A stretch of DNA of 45,348 nucleotides from Bacteroidaceae bacterium (lineage in GTDB: Bacteria; Bacteroidota; Bacteroidia; Bacteroidales; Bacteroidaceae), in assembly GCA_017480685.1 (NCBI GenBank), contig JAFUSD010000126.1, forward strand, positions 1-45,348. Reading direction: 5' to 3'. The first letter of the stretch is position 1; every line of letters begins with the position of its first letter. This document shows positions 26,472 through 36,415 of the stretch, one piece after another. The notes beneath the pieces are model-generated. The model did no database searches. It was given only the letters and a program-made list of their open reading frames with translations, and was not told the DNA's origin. Both the position numbers and the translations under genes were made by a program.

Positions 26472-27743
26472 ATGAAAGTAGACGTACTCTTAGGTCTCCA
26501 GTGGGGAGACGAAGGAAAAGGAAAAGTGGTGGATGTGCTCACACCGCGATACGACGTGGTGGCACGCTTCCAGGGAGGTCCGAATGCCGGACACACACTC
26601 GAGTTTGAAGGCAACAAATATGTGTTGCGCTCTATTCCATCGGGCATTTTCCAAGGCGACAAAGTGAACATCATAGGCAACGGAGTGGTGCTGGCTCCCG
26701 ACCTCTTCATGGACGAAGCACGCGAACTCGAGAAGTCGGGGCACAACCTGCACGGACGCCTCCACATATCGAAGAAAGCACATCTCATCATGCCTACACA
26801 CCGGCTGCTCGATGCTGCATACGAAGCTGCCAAGGGCAAGAACAAGGTGGGAACTACAGGCAAAGGAATAGGGCCCACATACACCGACAAGGTGAGCCGC
26901 AACGGACTGCGTGTGGGCGACATTCTCGACGACTTCGAAACTAAATATGCAGCCCACAAGGCACGCCACGAGCAGATGCTGCGAGCACTGAACTACACCC
27001 ACTATGATATCACCGAAGTGGAACGCCACTGGATGGAAGGTGTGGAATACATGAAGCAATTCGAACTGGTGGACAGCGAGCACGAAGTGAACCGCCTGCT
27101 GAAGGAAGGCAAGTCGATACTCTGTGAGGGCGCTCAGGGCACCATGCTCGATGTGGATTTCGGTTCCTACCCATTCGTCACCTCAAGCAACACCATATGT
27201 GCCGGAGCATGTACCGGACTGGGCCTCGGCCCCAACAAGATAGGCGAGGTGTATGGAATCATCAAGGCATACTGCACACGTGTGGGTGCCGGTCCGTTCC
27301 CCACCGAACTGTTCGACGAGACAGGAGCTCTGATTCGCCAGATAGGGCATGAATATGGAGCCGTGACCGGACGTGAGCGCCGCTGCGGATGGATTGACCT
27401 CGTGGCTCTGAAATATGCCATCATGGTGAACGGAGTGACGAAACTCATCATGATGAAGAGCGACGTGCTCGACACGTTCGACACCGTAAAGGCATGTGTG
27501 GCATACAAGCATAACGGAGAGCAAATCGACTACTTCCCCTACGACATCAACGAAGGAATCGAACCCGTGTATGTAGAGATGCAGGGATGGAAGCAAGACC
27601 TCACGACCATAACGTCGGAGAGCGAGTTCCCACAGGCATTCAAAGACTACATAGCATTCCTCGAACGCGAACTCGAGACACCGATAGCCATCGTGTCGGT
27701 AGGCCCCGACCGCGAACAGACCATAGAGCGCACAACTATATAA
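26472..27743 (+). CDS. purA: Adenylosuccinate synthetase
   Basis: The 423-residue enzyme joins IMP and aspartate with GTP in AMP synthesis. It shows LQWGDEGKGK (9-18), GGPNAGHT, the TTGKGIGPTY segment and the GTP specificity segment MMKSDVLDTFD. It starts 21 bases after the Fur-family gene. Its last codons and stop lie inside the first copy of a 31-base tandem duplication. Confidence 0.98.
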   Translation: MKVDVLLGLQWGDEGKGKVVDVLTPRYDVVARFQGGPNAGHTLEFEGNKYVLRSIPSGIFQGDKVNIIGNGVVLAPDLFMDEARELEKSGHNLHGRLHISKKAHLIMPTHRLLDAAYEAAKGKNKVGTTGKGIGPTYTDKVSRNGLRVGDILDDFETKYAAHKARHEQMLRALNYTHYDITEVERHWMEGVEYMKQFELVDSEHEVNRLLKEGKSILCEGAQGTMLDVDFGSYPFVTSSNTICAGACTGLGLGPNKIGEVYGIIKAYCTRVGAGPFPTELFDETGALIRQIGHEYGAVTGRERRCGWIDLVALKYAIMVNGVTKLIMMKSDVLDTFDTVKACVAYKHNGEQIDYFPYDINEGIEPVYVEMQGWKQDLTTITSESEFPQAFKDYIAFLERELETPIAIVSVGPDREQTIERTTI

Positions 27744-27788
27744 ACCACATCAGCAACAGCGCACAACTATATAAACCACATCAGCAAT
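27727..27788 (+). repeat. 31-bp tandem duplication across the purA stop
   Basis: The 31 bases at 27727-27757, containing the last purA codons and the TAA, recur at 27758-27788 with one difference at the last base. A third partial copy AGCGCA follows and leads into the aroA ATG at 27797. Confidence 0.93.
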
Positions 27789-27796
27789 AGCGCATC

Positions 27797-29155
27797 ATGT
27801 CGTATGTCGAGATAGTTGCTCCAGAAGCACTGAACAAATGTACCATCAACCTGCCGCCATCAAAGAGTGTAGCCAACCGCATGCTCATCATGGCGGCACT
27901 TGGTGATGTGCAACCACAGGCGGTGCTGCACAGGCCACTGAGTGAATTGTGTGATGACATAAGTGCCTTGGCGCTACTCATACAGACAGCATCTGAGAAC
28001 TGCAAGCAGGAACGCACATCTGACAGCAAGCAAAGCCTGTCTGACAGCAAGCAAACTGACAGCAAGCAAAGCCCGTCTGTCGTCGATATCGGTGCGGCAG
28101 GTACCGCAATGAGGTTCGGCACTGCTTTCTTATCAGTTACACTCGGAAACTATATCATCACGGGCACCGAGCGCATCCGTCAGCGACCCATAGGTCTGTT
28201 GGTCGAAGCGCTGCGAAGCCTGGGAGCGGATATAGAATACGTAGGCGAAGATGGATTTCCACCGCTGCACATTGTGGGGAATACCAACCTACGTGGCGGA
28301 CAGCTGACGCTAAAAGGCAACGTGAGTTCGCAATTCATCTCGGCATTGCTCATGATTGCCCCTACATTGAAGGGCGGACTGACCCTCACACTCGAGGGAG
28401 ATATCGTGTCGCGACCCTACATCGACCTCACGCTCGCGCTGATGAAGCAGTTCGGAGCTAAGGCCTGTTGGATGGATGAGCGGGCGATACACATCGAACC
28501 CTCTGAGCTCACCCCGCCTGCCGACCTTGCTATCGAAGCCGACTGGACCGCTGCATCGTATTGGTATGAGATTGAAGCGCTGTGCAATACGAGCAACATC
28601 AAGTTTCGTGAGCAGTTGAACCATCACAGTATGCAGGGCGACAAGGTGTGCGACGATATATTCAACAAGATAAAGAGCCACACAGCATCGAATGGCTCGG
28701 ATGCAGAGCAGACGCTTATTACATCAGAGCAGACGACGCATGACAGCGCGGATGCACTACAATCTGTATTCTGTTACGATTTCACCCGTTGTCCCGACTT
28801 GGCTCAGACCATCGTGGTCACTTGCTGTATGCTCGATGTGCCGTTCCGGTTCACAGGCTTGCAGACTCTTCGCATAAAAGAGACCGACCGCATCGAAGCG
28901 CTTTCTACCGAACTCGCGAAGTTGGGCTATGTGCTCCAAACTGCTGAATCGACCATCTGCTGGGACGGCAGTCGCTGCACCCCACAGCCGAACCCAATTA
29001 TCGATACCTATCACGACCACCGCATGGCCATGGCTTTCGCTCCGTGTGCCCTCAAGCTGAAGCACATCTGCATAGCCGACCCCGACGTGGTGACCAAGTC
29101 GTACCCAACATATTGGCACGACCTTAGAGCCGCTGGAATTATATGTAGGAAATAA
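27797..29155 (+). CDS. aroA: 3-phosphoshikimate 1-carboxyvinyltransferase (EPSP synthase)
   Basis: The 452-residue enzyme transfers enolpyruvate to shikimate 3-phosphate in aromatic amino-acid synthesis. Signatures are LPPSKSVANRML (19-30), DIGAAGTAMRF (97-107), RQRPIGLLVEAL, LRIKETDRIEAL (358-369) and DHRMAMAFA. Two insertions are odd: residues 66-94 contain three DSKQ repeats (76, 83, 88) just before the GAAGTAMR loop, and 294-322 are Ser/Thr/Glu-rich. The region 258-300 also diverges from the usual sequence. The catalytic segments are intact, so it is probably active. Confidence 0.93.
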   Translation: MSYVEIVAPEALNKCTINLPPSKSVANRMLIMAALGDVQPQAVLHRPLSELCDDISALALLIQTASENCKQERTSDSKQSLSDSKQTDSKQSPSVVDIGAAGTAMRFGTAFLSVTLGNYIITGTERIRQRPIGLLVEALRSLGADIEYVGEDGFPPLHIVGNTNLRGGQLTLKGNVSSQFISALLMIAPTLKGGLTLTLEGDIVSRPYIDLTLALMKQFGAKACWMDERAIHIEPSELTPPADLAIEADWTAASYWYEIEALCNTSNIKFREQLNHHSMQGDKVCDDIFNKIKSHTASNGSDAEQTLITSEQTTHDSADALQSVFCYDFTRCPDLAQTIVVTCCMLDVPFRFTGLQTLRIKETDRIEALSTELAKLGYVLQTAESTICWDGSRCTPQPNPIIDTYHDHRMAMAFAPCALKLKHICIADPDVVTKSYPTYWHDLRAAGIICRK

Positions 29156-29174
29156 ATAATATGTAAAATAAATA

Positions 29175-29304
29175 ACATAAAACGGGGTATCTACTCTACA
29201 ATATAAAACGTGGTGTCTACTCTACAATATAAAACGGGGTGTCTACTCTACAATATAAAATGGGGTGTCTACTCTACAGTATAAAACAGGGACTCTACTC
29301 CATA
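29175..29304 (+). repeat. 26-bp tandem repeat, five units
   Basis: Units begin at 29175, 29201, 29227, 29253 and 29279, with consensus ATATAAAACGGGGTGTCTAC then TCTACA. Since 26 is not a multiple of three, the array does not encode a peptide repeat. It fills the gap between aroA and the ATG at 29316. Confidence 0.95.
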
Positions 29305-29315
29305 ATCCTAGAATC

Positions 29316-29732
29316 ATGATATATCTTATACTTTCACTCATATTGCTTGCCATAGTTGCCGCCTTGCTGGGGTGGCTGCGCAATCGCAGGCTTCATCGTC
29401 AGCTTGAGCGTGGCGAGATAAGCCAACTGCCCACACTGCAGCAGGTGGAGGACATGGAGTGTTGTGGTCAGCATGAAGTGTGTGAGCGCGACAGCCTGTT
29501 GGCCGCAGTGAGCAAGGAGATAGAGTATTTCGACGATGAGGAGCTCGACCGCTTTCGTGGCCGAAGCAGTTCTGACTATGACGAGGATGAGACCGATGAG
29601 TTTCGCGAGATTCTATATTCCATGCGCGAAGCTGAAGTGGCAGCATGGGTCCGCAGCCTTCAGCTACGGGCTGTAGAACTGCCCGACGCACTGAAGCCCG
29701 AGGTGTTGCTGATAGTGGGCGAGAGACGCTGA
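29316..29732 (+). CDS. Conserved small membrane-anchored protein, unknown function
   Basis: The 138-residue protein starts with one membrane segment (MIYLILSLILLAIVAALLGW). An acidic cytoplasmic region follows, with MECCGQHEVCERDSLLAA, IEYFDDEELDRF, and the C-terminal VRSLQLRAVELPDALK and VLLIVGERR. I recognise this layout from uncharacterised Bacteroidales proteins; the two Cys pairs near 48-57 could bind metal, which is a guess. ATG 29316 is chosen because upstream codons would lie in the 26-bp repeat array. Confidence 0.75.
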   Translation: MIYLILSLILLAIVAALLGWLRNRRLHRQLERGEISQLPTLQQVEDMECCGQHEVCERDSLLAAVSKEIEYFDDEELDRFRGRSSSDYDEDETDEFREILYSMREAEVAAWVRSLQLRAVELPDALKPEVLLIVGERR

Positions 29733-29794
29733 TAAACGGCAAAACTGGAGTGCTTTATGTAGGTTTGGCTTATACTCAGAGTAGTGAAATGACA

Positions 29795-29828
29795 AAGAGT
29801 GCCGGGTCAGTATTGACTCGGCACTCTT
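29795..29828. terminator. Hairpin terminator between convergent genes
   Basis: AAGAGTGCCGGGTCA, loop GTAT, TGACTCGGCACTCTT, with one mismatch. It lies between the plus-strand gene ending 29732 and the minus-strand lipoprotein ending 29863; the T runs are weak on both sides. Confidence 0.75.
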
Positions 29829-29862
29829 CTGTGTTTATATGCTGTTCGCTATGTTGAATGGT

Positions 29863-30729
29863 TTATTCCTCGTAATAGCTTGCAGGTTTAAATACATCGA
29901 ATGCATTGTATCCGAGGCTTCCTGCGCTTACATAGTGCTGCAACATGAACTTTGCATAGTAATCGTCGAGATAGATGAGACATGGGTAACTGTAAATCCA
30001 GTCATCACCACCCTGCCAGTATGCAATGTCGCGTACATAGATTGCGCCATAAGATTCGTATGTATATGCTGTCTGCTGTGGAGCTACACGACAATAGTTG
30101 AACTCATATCCAAACTCGTCAACGCCGGTGTCGTCGGTAACAACGAACTTGAGGCTGTAGCCTTCGGCATATACGTCCTTGAAACGGAAGAGTGTTTCAT
30201 CGGTAGTACATACCTGCAGTGTGGTAGGATGGGGTGCAAGTCCAAATCTTGTATTAAGTATACCGAAGTTGTATATACCATCTGTAATGTCCTCCCAGTC
30301 GAGTCCGAGGAATGTAGTCTTGAACATGTTCTTTGTATTGTTCTTGCCCACAGCCACTGCAGAGATTGTCCATTCGCCAAAGAGTCCGGTGAATATAGAG
30401 TCTACATACTGGTCGTTGAGTTCGTCAAGTTTGGTTCCATGTTCGATTACATAGTCTTTGTATCCAGCCTCACCAAGTGCAGCGAAGTTTTCGTCGTAGG
30501 TTTCGGTTTTCTCGGCAAAGAGATATACCGCATTTACTTGGTTGTTGACTGCAACACGCACTTGCACGTCGTTGTCGGCATTGTAGGGCAACGTAGTGGC
30601 GTAAGAGTACATGGTTGCTACAGGTTGTGAGTCACCACCTGGGGTTGCACCTCCGTCGTCGGCACTACATGCCACGAAGAGTGCGGCAGTGAATGCAGAG
30701 AGTGCTAAAGCAAATATCTTATTCTTCAT
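29863..30729 (-). CDS. Lipoprotein of the SusC/SusD locus, unknown function
   Basis: The 288-residue protein has a signal peptide with lipobox LFVAC followed by SADDGG, so it is probably an outer-membrane, surface-exposed lipoprotein. The rest is rich in Tyr, Asp and Asn, with beta-strand character and no family I recognise. It lies 27 bases after susD on the same strand, the usual place for a SusE/F-like accessory ligand-binding protein. That role is inferred from position only. Confidence 0.8.
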   Translation of the reverse strand: MKNKIFALALSAFTAALFVACSADDGGATPGGDSQPVATMYSYATTLPYNADNDVQVRVAVNNQVNAVYLFAEKTETYDENFAALGEAGYKDYVIEHGTKLDELNDQYVDSIFTGLFGEWTISAVAVGKNNTKNMFKTTFLGLDWEDITDGIYNFGILNTRFGLAPHPTTLQVCTTDETLFRFKDVYAEGYSLKFVVTDDTGVDEFGYEFNYCRVAPQQTAYTYESYGAIYVRDIAYWQGGDDWIYSYPCLIYLDDYYAKFMLQHYVSAGSLGYNAFDVFKPASYYEE

Positions 30730-30756
30730 ATCTTACTTTGTTTACGGTTAATGATA

Positions 30757-32454
30757 TTATTCTACAGAGCCTGAATTGTCGGTCCAGTTGGTGAATTCAG
30801 GATCCTGACCTACAGGTGCAACAGGGGTTGGGTTGTTTGTACAAGCCTTGTTGTAGTTGGTTTCGGTCTGTACGATACAGAGGTGCATCCACTGTGGTAC
30901 GGTCTCGCTGTTCCACTGGTAGTCTTCTGGGTGGTTGCTTCCAGGATAGCTGCGGATGATACCCTTGTTCAGACGTTTGATGTCGAATGTGGCCAGTCCT
31001 TCGCCCCAGAACTCGACACGGCGTTGCCACCATATTTCGTTGCGGAATGTACCGGTGCTGGTGTTGTAGTATGCATCGGTGTGCTTGCCGTAAACATAGT
31101 TTGCATCGCGGGTCTTTGCAAATGCGGTGAGCAGTGCAATACCATCGGCTTGGTTGAGCATACCGGCTGCTTCTGCCTGGATGAGTTTCATCTCTTCTAC
31201 GCGCATGAATGGCACTGCCACGGTGAATGCGTGATACAGGTCGGCATGTTCGCCGTCTTTTGGACGGAACTTGAGTGGAATGTATCCTACTGCTTCGTGT
31301 TCAGACACGATGTATCCTGTCTGGAATACGCCTTCTGGGTCGTCGGTATAAGCCTTGAGTGCTTCTATGATTTCTTCCTCTGTCTCGAGTTCGTCTAATG
31401 CAGGGTCGATCCAGAGCTTGCGACGGAAGTCGGTTTCAGGGATTGTGCTGTAGAGGTGTGCGTCGATGCACTTAGGTCCTACGTAGTTGGCGCTGTATCC
31501 CATGCGTGAGGGTGATACTTCTACAATCATCTGTGAGCCCCAGCTTGAGTCTCCGTCGTTGAGGGTGATGTTGGGGTCTGACGACTTGTATGTGCATCCG
31601 AACATCCATGAAGATGTTGGGGTGTTGAAGCCGTTGGTGTGTGAGAGGTATTCGTCTTCTGACATCATTTCATAGCCTTCCATTGCCTTTTCGGCATAGA
31701 GTTTGGCGTTGGCCCAGTCTTCCATTACGAGGTATGCACGGGCTTTGAGGCCGTATACCACTGACTGGTCGGGGGTGTAGATGTCTGCTCTCTCATAGCC
31801 TTCGAGATATTCTTCTGCCTTGTCGAGGTCGGAGAGGATGAATGCCCACATGTCTTTGTTTGTTGCGCGTGGGTTGTTGGTTGAGCTGATTGGTGTTGTG
31901 TTTTCGTCTACGATTGGCACAGTCTCGGCCTCTGGGTTCTTGGCGTATGTCTCAGGGGCGAACATGCGTGCGAGGTCCATGTAGAAGAATGCTCGCATGG
32001 CGTATGCGATACCGGCGCCTACGATTTTCTGATCGTCGGGTTCGGGACCTGCCATGCTGATTACAGTGTTACAGCTCAGAATCCATCCGTAGTAGTATGT
32101 CCAAGGCACCTGGCACACTGCATAGGTGGGGCCGAGGCCTACACCGCATGCATACCATGAAGTGTACCATTCTGAACCTGACGAGTTGCAGACGATGTCT
32201 TGTCCCATGACATCGCGCTGGAGCATGAATGATGGGTATCCGAAGTCCCATGGTGTGGTATCGTCGGGGTTGTAGGTGAACTGTCCACACAATGAGCTGG
32301 TGATTGCATTTACGAAGTTGTCGTACGCACCTGGTGCGTCGGCTGCTTGACGCTCTGTCACGGTGCTGCCTTGCGGGTCGAACTGCTTTTCGCAACTCAC
32401 GAAGGCAAGCGATGCCAGGGCGAGTGTTGCAAAGATTTTTATTGTTTGTTTCAT
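30757..32454 (-). CDS. SusD/RagB family nutrient-binding lipoprotein
   Basis: The 565-residue protein has a lipobox FVSC (Cys21) and family segments YGWILSCNTVI, AGIAYAMRAFFYMDLARMF (near 145-163), VYGLKARAYLVMEDW and IWWQRRVEFWGEGLATFDIKR (in parts). SusD proteins are surface lipoproteins that cap the SusC barrel and help bind glycans or peptides. It lies 22 bases after the broken susC. No degradative enzyme or sensor is nearby to name the substrate. Confidence 0.95.
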   Translation of the reverse strand: MKQTIKIFATLALASLAFVSCEKQFDPQGSTVTERQAADAPGAYDNFVNAITSSLCGQFTYNPDDTTPWDFGYPSFMLQRDVMGQDIVCNSSGSEWYTSWYACGVGLGPTYAVCQVPWTYYYGWILSCNTVISMAGPEPDDQKIVGAGIAYAMRAFFYMDLARMFAPETYAKNPEAETVPIVDENTTPISSTNNPRATNKDMWAFILSDLDKAEEYLEGYERADIYTPDQSVVYGLKARAYLVMEDWANAKLYAEKAMEGYEMMSEDEYLSHTNGFNTPTSSWMFGCTYKSSDPNITLNDGDSSWGSQMIVEVSPSRMGYSANYVGPKCIDAHLYSTIPETDFRRKLWIDPALDELETEEEIIEALKAYTDDPEGVFQTGYIVSEHEAVGYIPLKFRPKDGEHADLYHAFTVAVPFMRVEEMKLIQAEAAGMLNQADGIALLTAFAKTRDANYVYGKHTDAYYNTSTGTFRNEIWWQRRVEFWGEGLATFDIKRLNKGIIRSYPGSNHPEDYQWNSETVPQWMHLCIVQTETNYNKACTNNPTPVAPVGQDPEFTNWTDNSGSVE

Positions 32455-32476
32455 AATGCGTTCTCTGTTTTATGCG

Positions 32477-35400
32477 TTAGAATGAAATTTGAATACCACC
32501 CATGATTGTGCGGACGGGTGAAACAGATGAGAGGTATGCGCCAGTGTCGTATCCGTAGCGTGGGTCGAGTCCACGGCGTGCTGACCAGAAGCAGAGGTTT
32601 TCGCCTGTTGCATATACACGCAGTTTGCTGATTCCGAGTCCTGCTGTGAGTGACATCGGCAGTGTGTAGCCCACTGTGAACGACTGGAAGTTGAGGTATC
32701 CGGCGTTGGTGAGCCAGCGGTCTGATGATGCGTTGGTGTATTGGTCTTGATACTGATAGCGTGGTATGTTGCTTGATGTGTTGTTTGGTGTCCAAGCCTT
32801 GAGCATGTCTACGTGGATTGCGCTTCCGCCGTCGCCTGAAGAGGCTGAGTTGCTCATGAGGCCTTGGTAGCGGTAGTCATAGATTTTGCCGCCAATCTGA
32901 TAGTCGAAGTTGAATGATACATCGAATCCGTAGGCATTGAGTGTTGTACCGAATCCGCCGATGAAGTCGGGCAGGAGGCTGTGGTGTGTGTAGCGTGATG
33001 CCTCACCGATGTTGGTTGTGGTGCCTGAGAGTTTGGTTCCGGGCTGTGAGGTGTTGTTGGTTGAAGCGTTGCCTGCCGGCGAGAGGTCTTCGTCGTAGTA
33101 GTAGAGTGCTTCACCTTGTGCGTTCACGCCTGCATACTTGTAGAGGAACGGTGTGTAGAGGTCGCCTCCTTCGGCATACCACATCTGCATGTTGCGTGCG
33201 CCGTTGCTTTCAGAGAATCCGCCGTAGTTTGCGGTCTTGGTTTCTGGCAGTTTGGTGATGCGTGCGGTGTTGGTTGCTATGTTGCCGTAGATTTTCCAGT
33301 CTATGTTGCGTGTGCGGACTGGTGTTCAGGTGAGTTCGAGTTCAAATCCTTTGTTGCGGATGTCGCCGATGTTACCGTAGTAGCCGCGTGTACCGTTAAT
33401 TTCTGGTATTGAGAGCCAGAAGAGCTGTTCGTAGGTCTTCTTGCTGTAGAAGTCGAGACCTCCGGTGAGGCGGTCGTTCCAGAGTCCGAACTCAACGCCG
33501 AGGTTGAAGCTCTTGGTGCTTTCCCATGTGATGCTTGGGTTCTTGTACAGGCGGAAGTTTGGTGACATGGTGTAGTCGCCGTTCTTTGCCAGGGTGTAGG
33601 TGGTGGTGTATCCGTAGGATGTGATGTTGTCGTTACCGAGTTCACCGTAGGATACTTTGAGTTTGAGCATGTTGACCCAGCTGAAGTCTTTCATGAAGTC
33701 TTCGCGTGAAACGAGCCATGATGCACCTGCACTCCAGAAGTTGCTGCCCCAGTCGCCGCGGCGGAATGAGCTTGAGCGGTCGTGACGGAAGGAGAAGCTT
33801 GCGAAGTATTTCTCTTGATAGTCGTAGTGGCTGTCGAAGAAGAAACCTTCTACGTTGTAGCTGGATTGTGATGATGTGGTGGTGTCGAGTATCTTGTCGA
33901 CAGCAGCGAGTTCTTCGATTTCGGGCGAGAACATTCCTTGTCCGGCTCCGTAGAGTGACTTGGAGTTTTGGTTGTAGTATTCGTGTCCGAGGATTGCACT
34001 CACGTTGTGGTCTCCGAATGAGCGGTCGAAGTTGAGTTGCTGGATGTGTGTCTGGCGGTATGTGTCGGTTTGTTGCTTACCCAGTTCGCCGTTTACACTG
34101 ACTTTTGGTCCGTAGTATGGGTTCTCCATTGAGGTGGCGTTGGTGTGTCCCCATGTCACGGTGCTCATTACGTGGAGGTTGAGCCAGTCGGTGAAGAAGA
34201 TGTCGGCATATCCTGAGAGGTTGAGCTGGTGTCCTTCGTTGTGGCTGTTGTTCCAGCGGTTGGCTCCCAGTGGGTTACCTGTCTGGAGGAATGCACGGTT
34301 GACTGGATAGTCATTGCCTGCCTCTCCATAGTCATACTGTTGGCGTCCGTATTCGTCGGTACGTATTACGGGGTTGCCGTTGGCATCGAGCACACGCACG
34401 TAGATTGGATAGATAGGTGCGATGTTTGATGTGTAGTATGCAAGGTTGGTTGAGCCGAGTGTACCCCATGAGAGTCCTGGGTTCGACTCTTGTTCAGAGT
34501 TGTTGAAGTTGACGTTGGCACCGACGGTCAACCACTTGCGTGCCTGATAGTCGGTCTTGAAGCGTGCGGTGAAGCGCTGGTAGCTTGAGTTGTCGATGAT
34601 ACCGTCTTCATCGAGGTAGCTGATGCTGCCGTAGTAGCTGCCACGGTCTGAGCGTCCGCTCACGCTGGCTGTGTATTCCTGGCGGAATGCGGTGTGGTAT
34701 GCAGCCTTCTCCCAGTCGTCGGGGGTGAGGTAGTAGTCTTCGCCGTTGTAGTTGATGACGTTACCGAGTGTGGCGTTGGGGTTGAGCTTGCCGTCCATTC
34801 CGATGAGGTATTCGCCGTCGGGCACACTGTAGACGTTGTAGCCAAGTTGGTCGATGAGGTTATCGTTTGCCCAGGCGTTGGCTGTCACGGCGTCTTTGCC
34901 CTGGCTGTAGAATGAATAGTTGTAGAGTTGCTTGTAGTAGGTCTCGTAGTACTGTGCAGGGTCTTTGATGGTCTTATACTGCTGCACGGCGCGTGAGTTG
35001 GCACCCCACTTCATGTTGACGTTGATTTGTGCTTCGCGGCTCTTGCCCTTCTTGGTGGTGATGAGGATTACACCGCCTGCTGCACGCGAACCGTAGAGTG
35101 CTGCACTGGCTGCATCTTTCAGCACGGTGATTGACTCGACGTCGTCGGGGTTGATGTTGTTAAGGCTTGCAGGGAAGGTGGCTCCATCGACAATGATGAG
35201 GGGGTCGGTTCCTGCATACATGGATGCTATACCACGGATGTGGATTGAGCCTTCGCCGGCTCCTGCCAAACCGCTGCCGCCACGCATCTGGAGGCCAGGC
35301 ACTGTACCTGCCAGTACGTTGGCTACGTTGGTGGTGACGTGCTGCTCGAGTTGCTCTGAGCCAACCACTGCTGCCGAACCGGTGAAGGCTGCCTTCTTCT

Positions 35401-35731
35401 GGGTACCGAAGGCTACGACCATCACTTCGTCAATCTTCTCGACAGCTGGTGCCATGGCGATGCGGATGTTTGATTTCACTGCGCTCATTGCGTCCTCATA
35501 ACCCATGTAGGAGAACTCAATTGTCTTTGCACTTTCCGGAACATTGTTGAGAGTAAACCGTCCGTTTACGTCTGTGATTCCGAGAGCTTGACCGTTCACG
35601 ATGACGTGAACGCCAATCAGTGGTTCACCCGTATTGATGTCGGTCACTGTACCTGTTACCGACTTCTGGGCAAACGCCATACTTGCTGAAAGCATCAGAC
35701 AAGTAAGGAAGAACCATAATCTTTTTCTCAT
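32477..35731 (-). pseudogene. SusC/RagA TonB-dependent outer-membrane receptor with in-frame TGA
   Basis: The reading frame would encode 1,084 residues, a normal SusC length. It has a signal peptide (to about 21), a carboxypeptidase-regulatory-like domain (VTGTVTDINTGEPLIGVHV, about 25-105), a plug (ALYGSRAAGGVILITTKKGK) and a beta-barrel ending in Phe (GIQISF). A TGA at 33328-33326 stops it after residue 801. The same frame continues for 282 codons of clear barrel sequence (TPVRTRNIDWKIYGNIATN next to the stop). TGG would restore ELELTWTPVRT, a plausible SusC segment. Truncated protein would lack the last barrel strands and probably fail to assemble. The downstream susD is intact. Confidence 0.9.
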
Positions 35732-36162
35732 TCTCTGTTTGTTTTAAGTTAATAATAGTTATTGGTTTGTGTCTCGATTTTGTTTATAGTAAACTATTGC
35801 ACTGCGGTTGCCCTGCGGAGGCGAGCGCCGGAGGGAGAGGCTGGCGCACCGACAGTTCATTCATCTTACACCTTATTATATTATTACGCGCACGACTGCC
35901 ACCGCCACACTACGCAGTGTTTTTCGCTGCATTTTTACCTTTTGGGGGGCAAATTTAAGAAATTTTTCTTAAACAATCATTAAATTCTCTTAATAAAATG
36001 CGTTATTTAACATTTTGCCTCACAAATTGAAAGAAAACGCTTCCATTTTGTTACGAACTAAGGCAGAAATAAAACAAAATGATTTTAATAACTGTTAAAA
36101 AACCAACCTCGTGATTCAACACCTGCGCGCGCAACAACGACTCAACGCTGCCGAGGGAAAAC
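35732..36162 (-). promoter_or_regulatory. Upstream region of the susC operon
   Basis: On the minus strand a -7 element TAAATTTG lies at 35957-35950, without a clear -33 box. It would give a GC-rich leader of about 210 bases. No gene is visible, although short reading frames exist. Confidence 0.5.
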
Positions 36163-36284
36163 GACGATATCCTCACAGGGCGATGAGGATATCCTCACAA
36201 GGCGACGACGATATCCTCACAAGGCGACGACGATATCCTCACAGGGCGACGACGATATCCTCACAGGGCGACGACGATATCCTC
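36163..36284. repeat. Palindrome array 3: six units at 22-bp period, mostly GACGATATCCTC
   Basis: Units start at 36163, 36185, 36207, 36229, 36251 and 36273. Only the unit at 36185 is the perfect palindrome GAGGATATCCTC; the other five read GACGATATCCTC. The spacers are nearly constant (ACAGGGCGAC or ACAAGGCGAC, once ending GAT). It lies between the susC upstream region and the 3' end of the giant gene. Confidence 0.95.
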
Positions 36285-36415
36285 ACAAGGCGCTTCGTCT
36301 GGTTAGCACATTTGCCACACACCTATATATTATTTATTTTTGCTGTCCGGTAACACTTTTGAGCAATCACTATTCATTATTATTGCTATTTCGTCTCCTT
36401 TGTGTAGAGGGGATA

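Noticed and set aside
762-33328. Genome-wide reassignment of TAG or TGA as sense codons
   Set aside because: Many intact genes here end at TGA (nadK, tyrS, exbD) or TAG at the expected length, so the two in-frame stops are local events.
36111-36353. Open reading frames through the palindrome arrays, reading repeated DDDIL/RISS/YPH peptides
   Set aside because: The arrays stay open in several frames because the unit contains no stop, but the frames have no conserved start, differ between arrays and lie in gaps beside normal gene ends.
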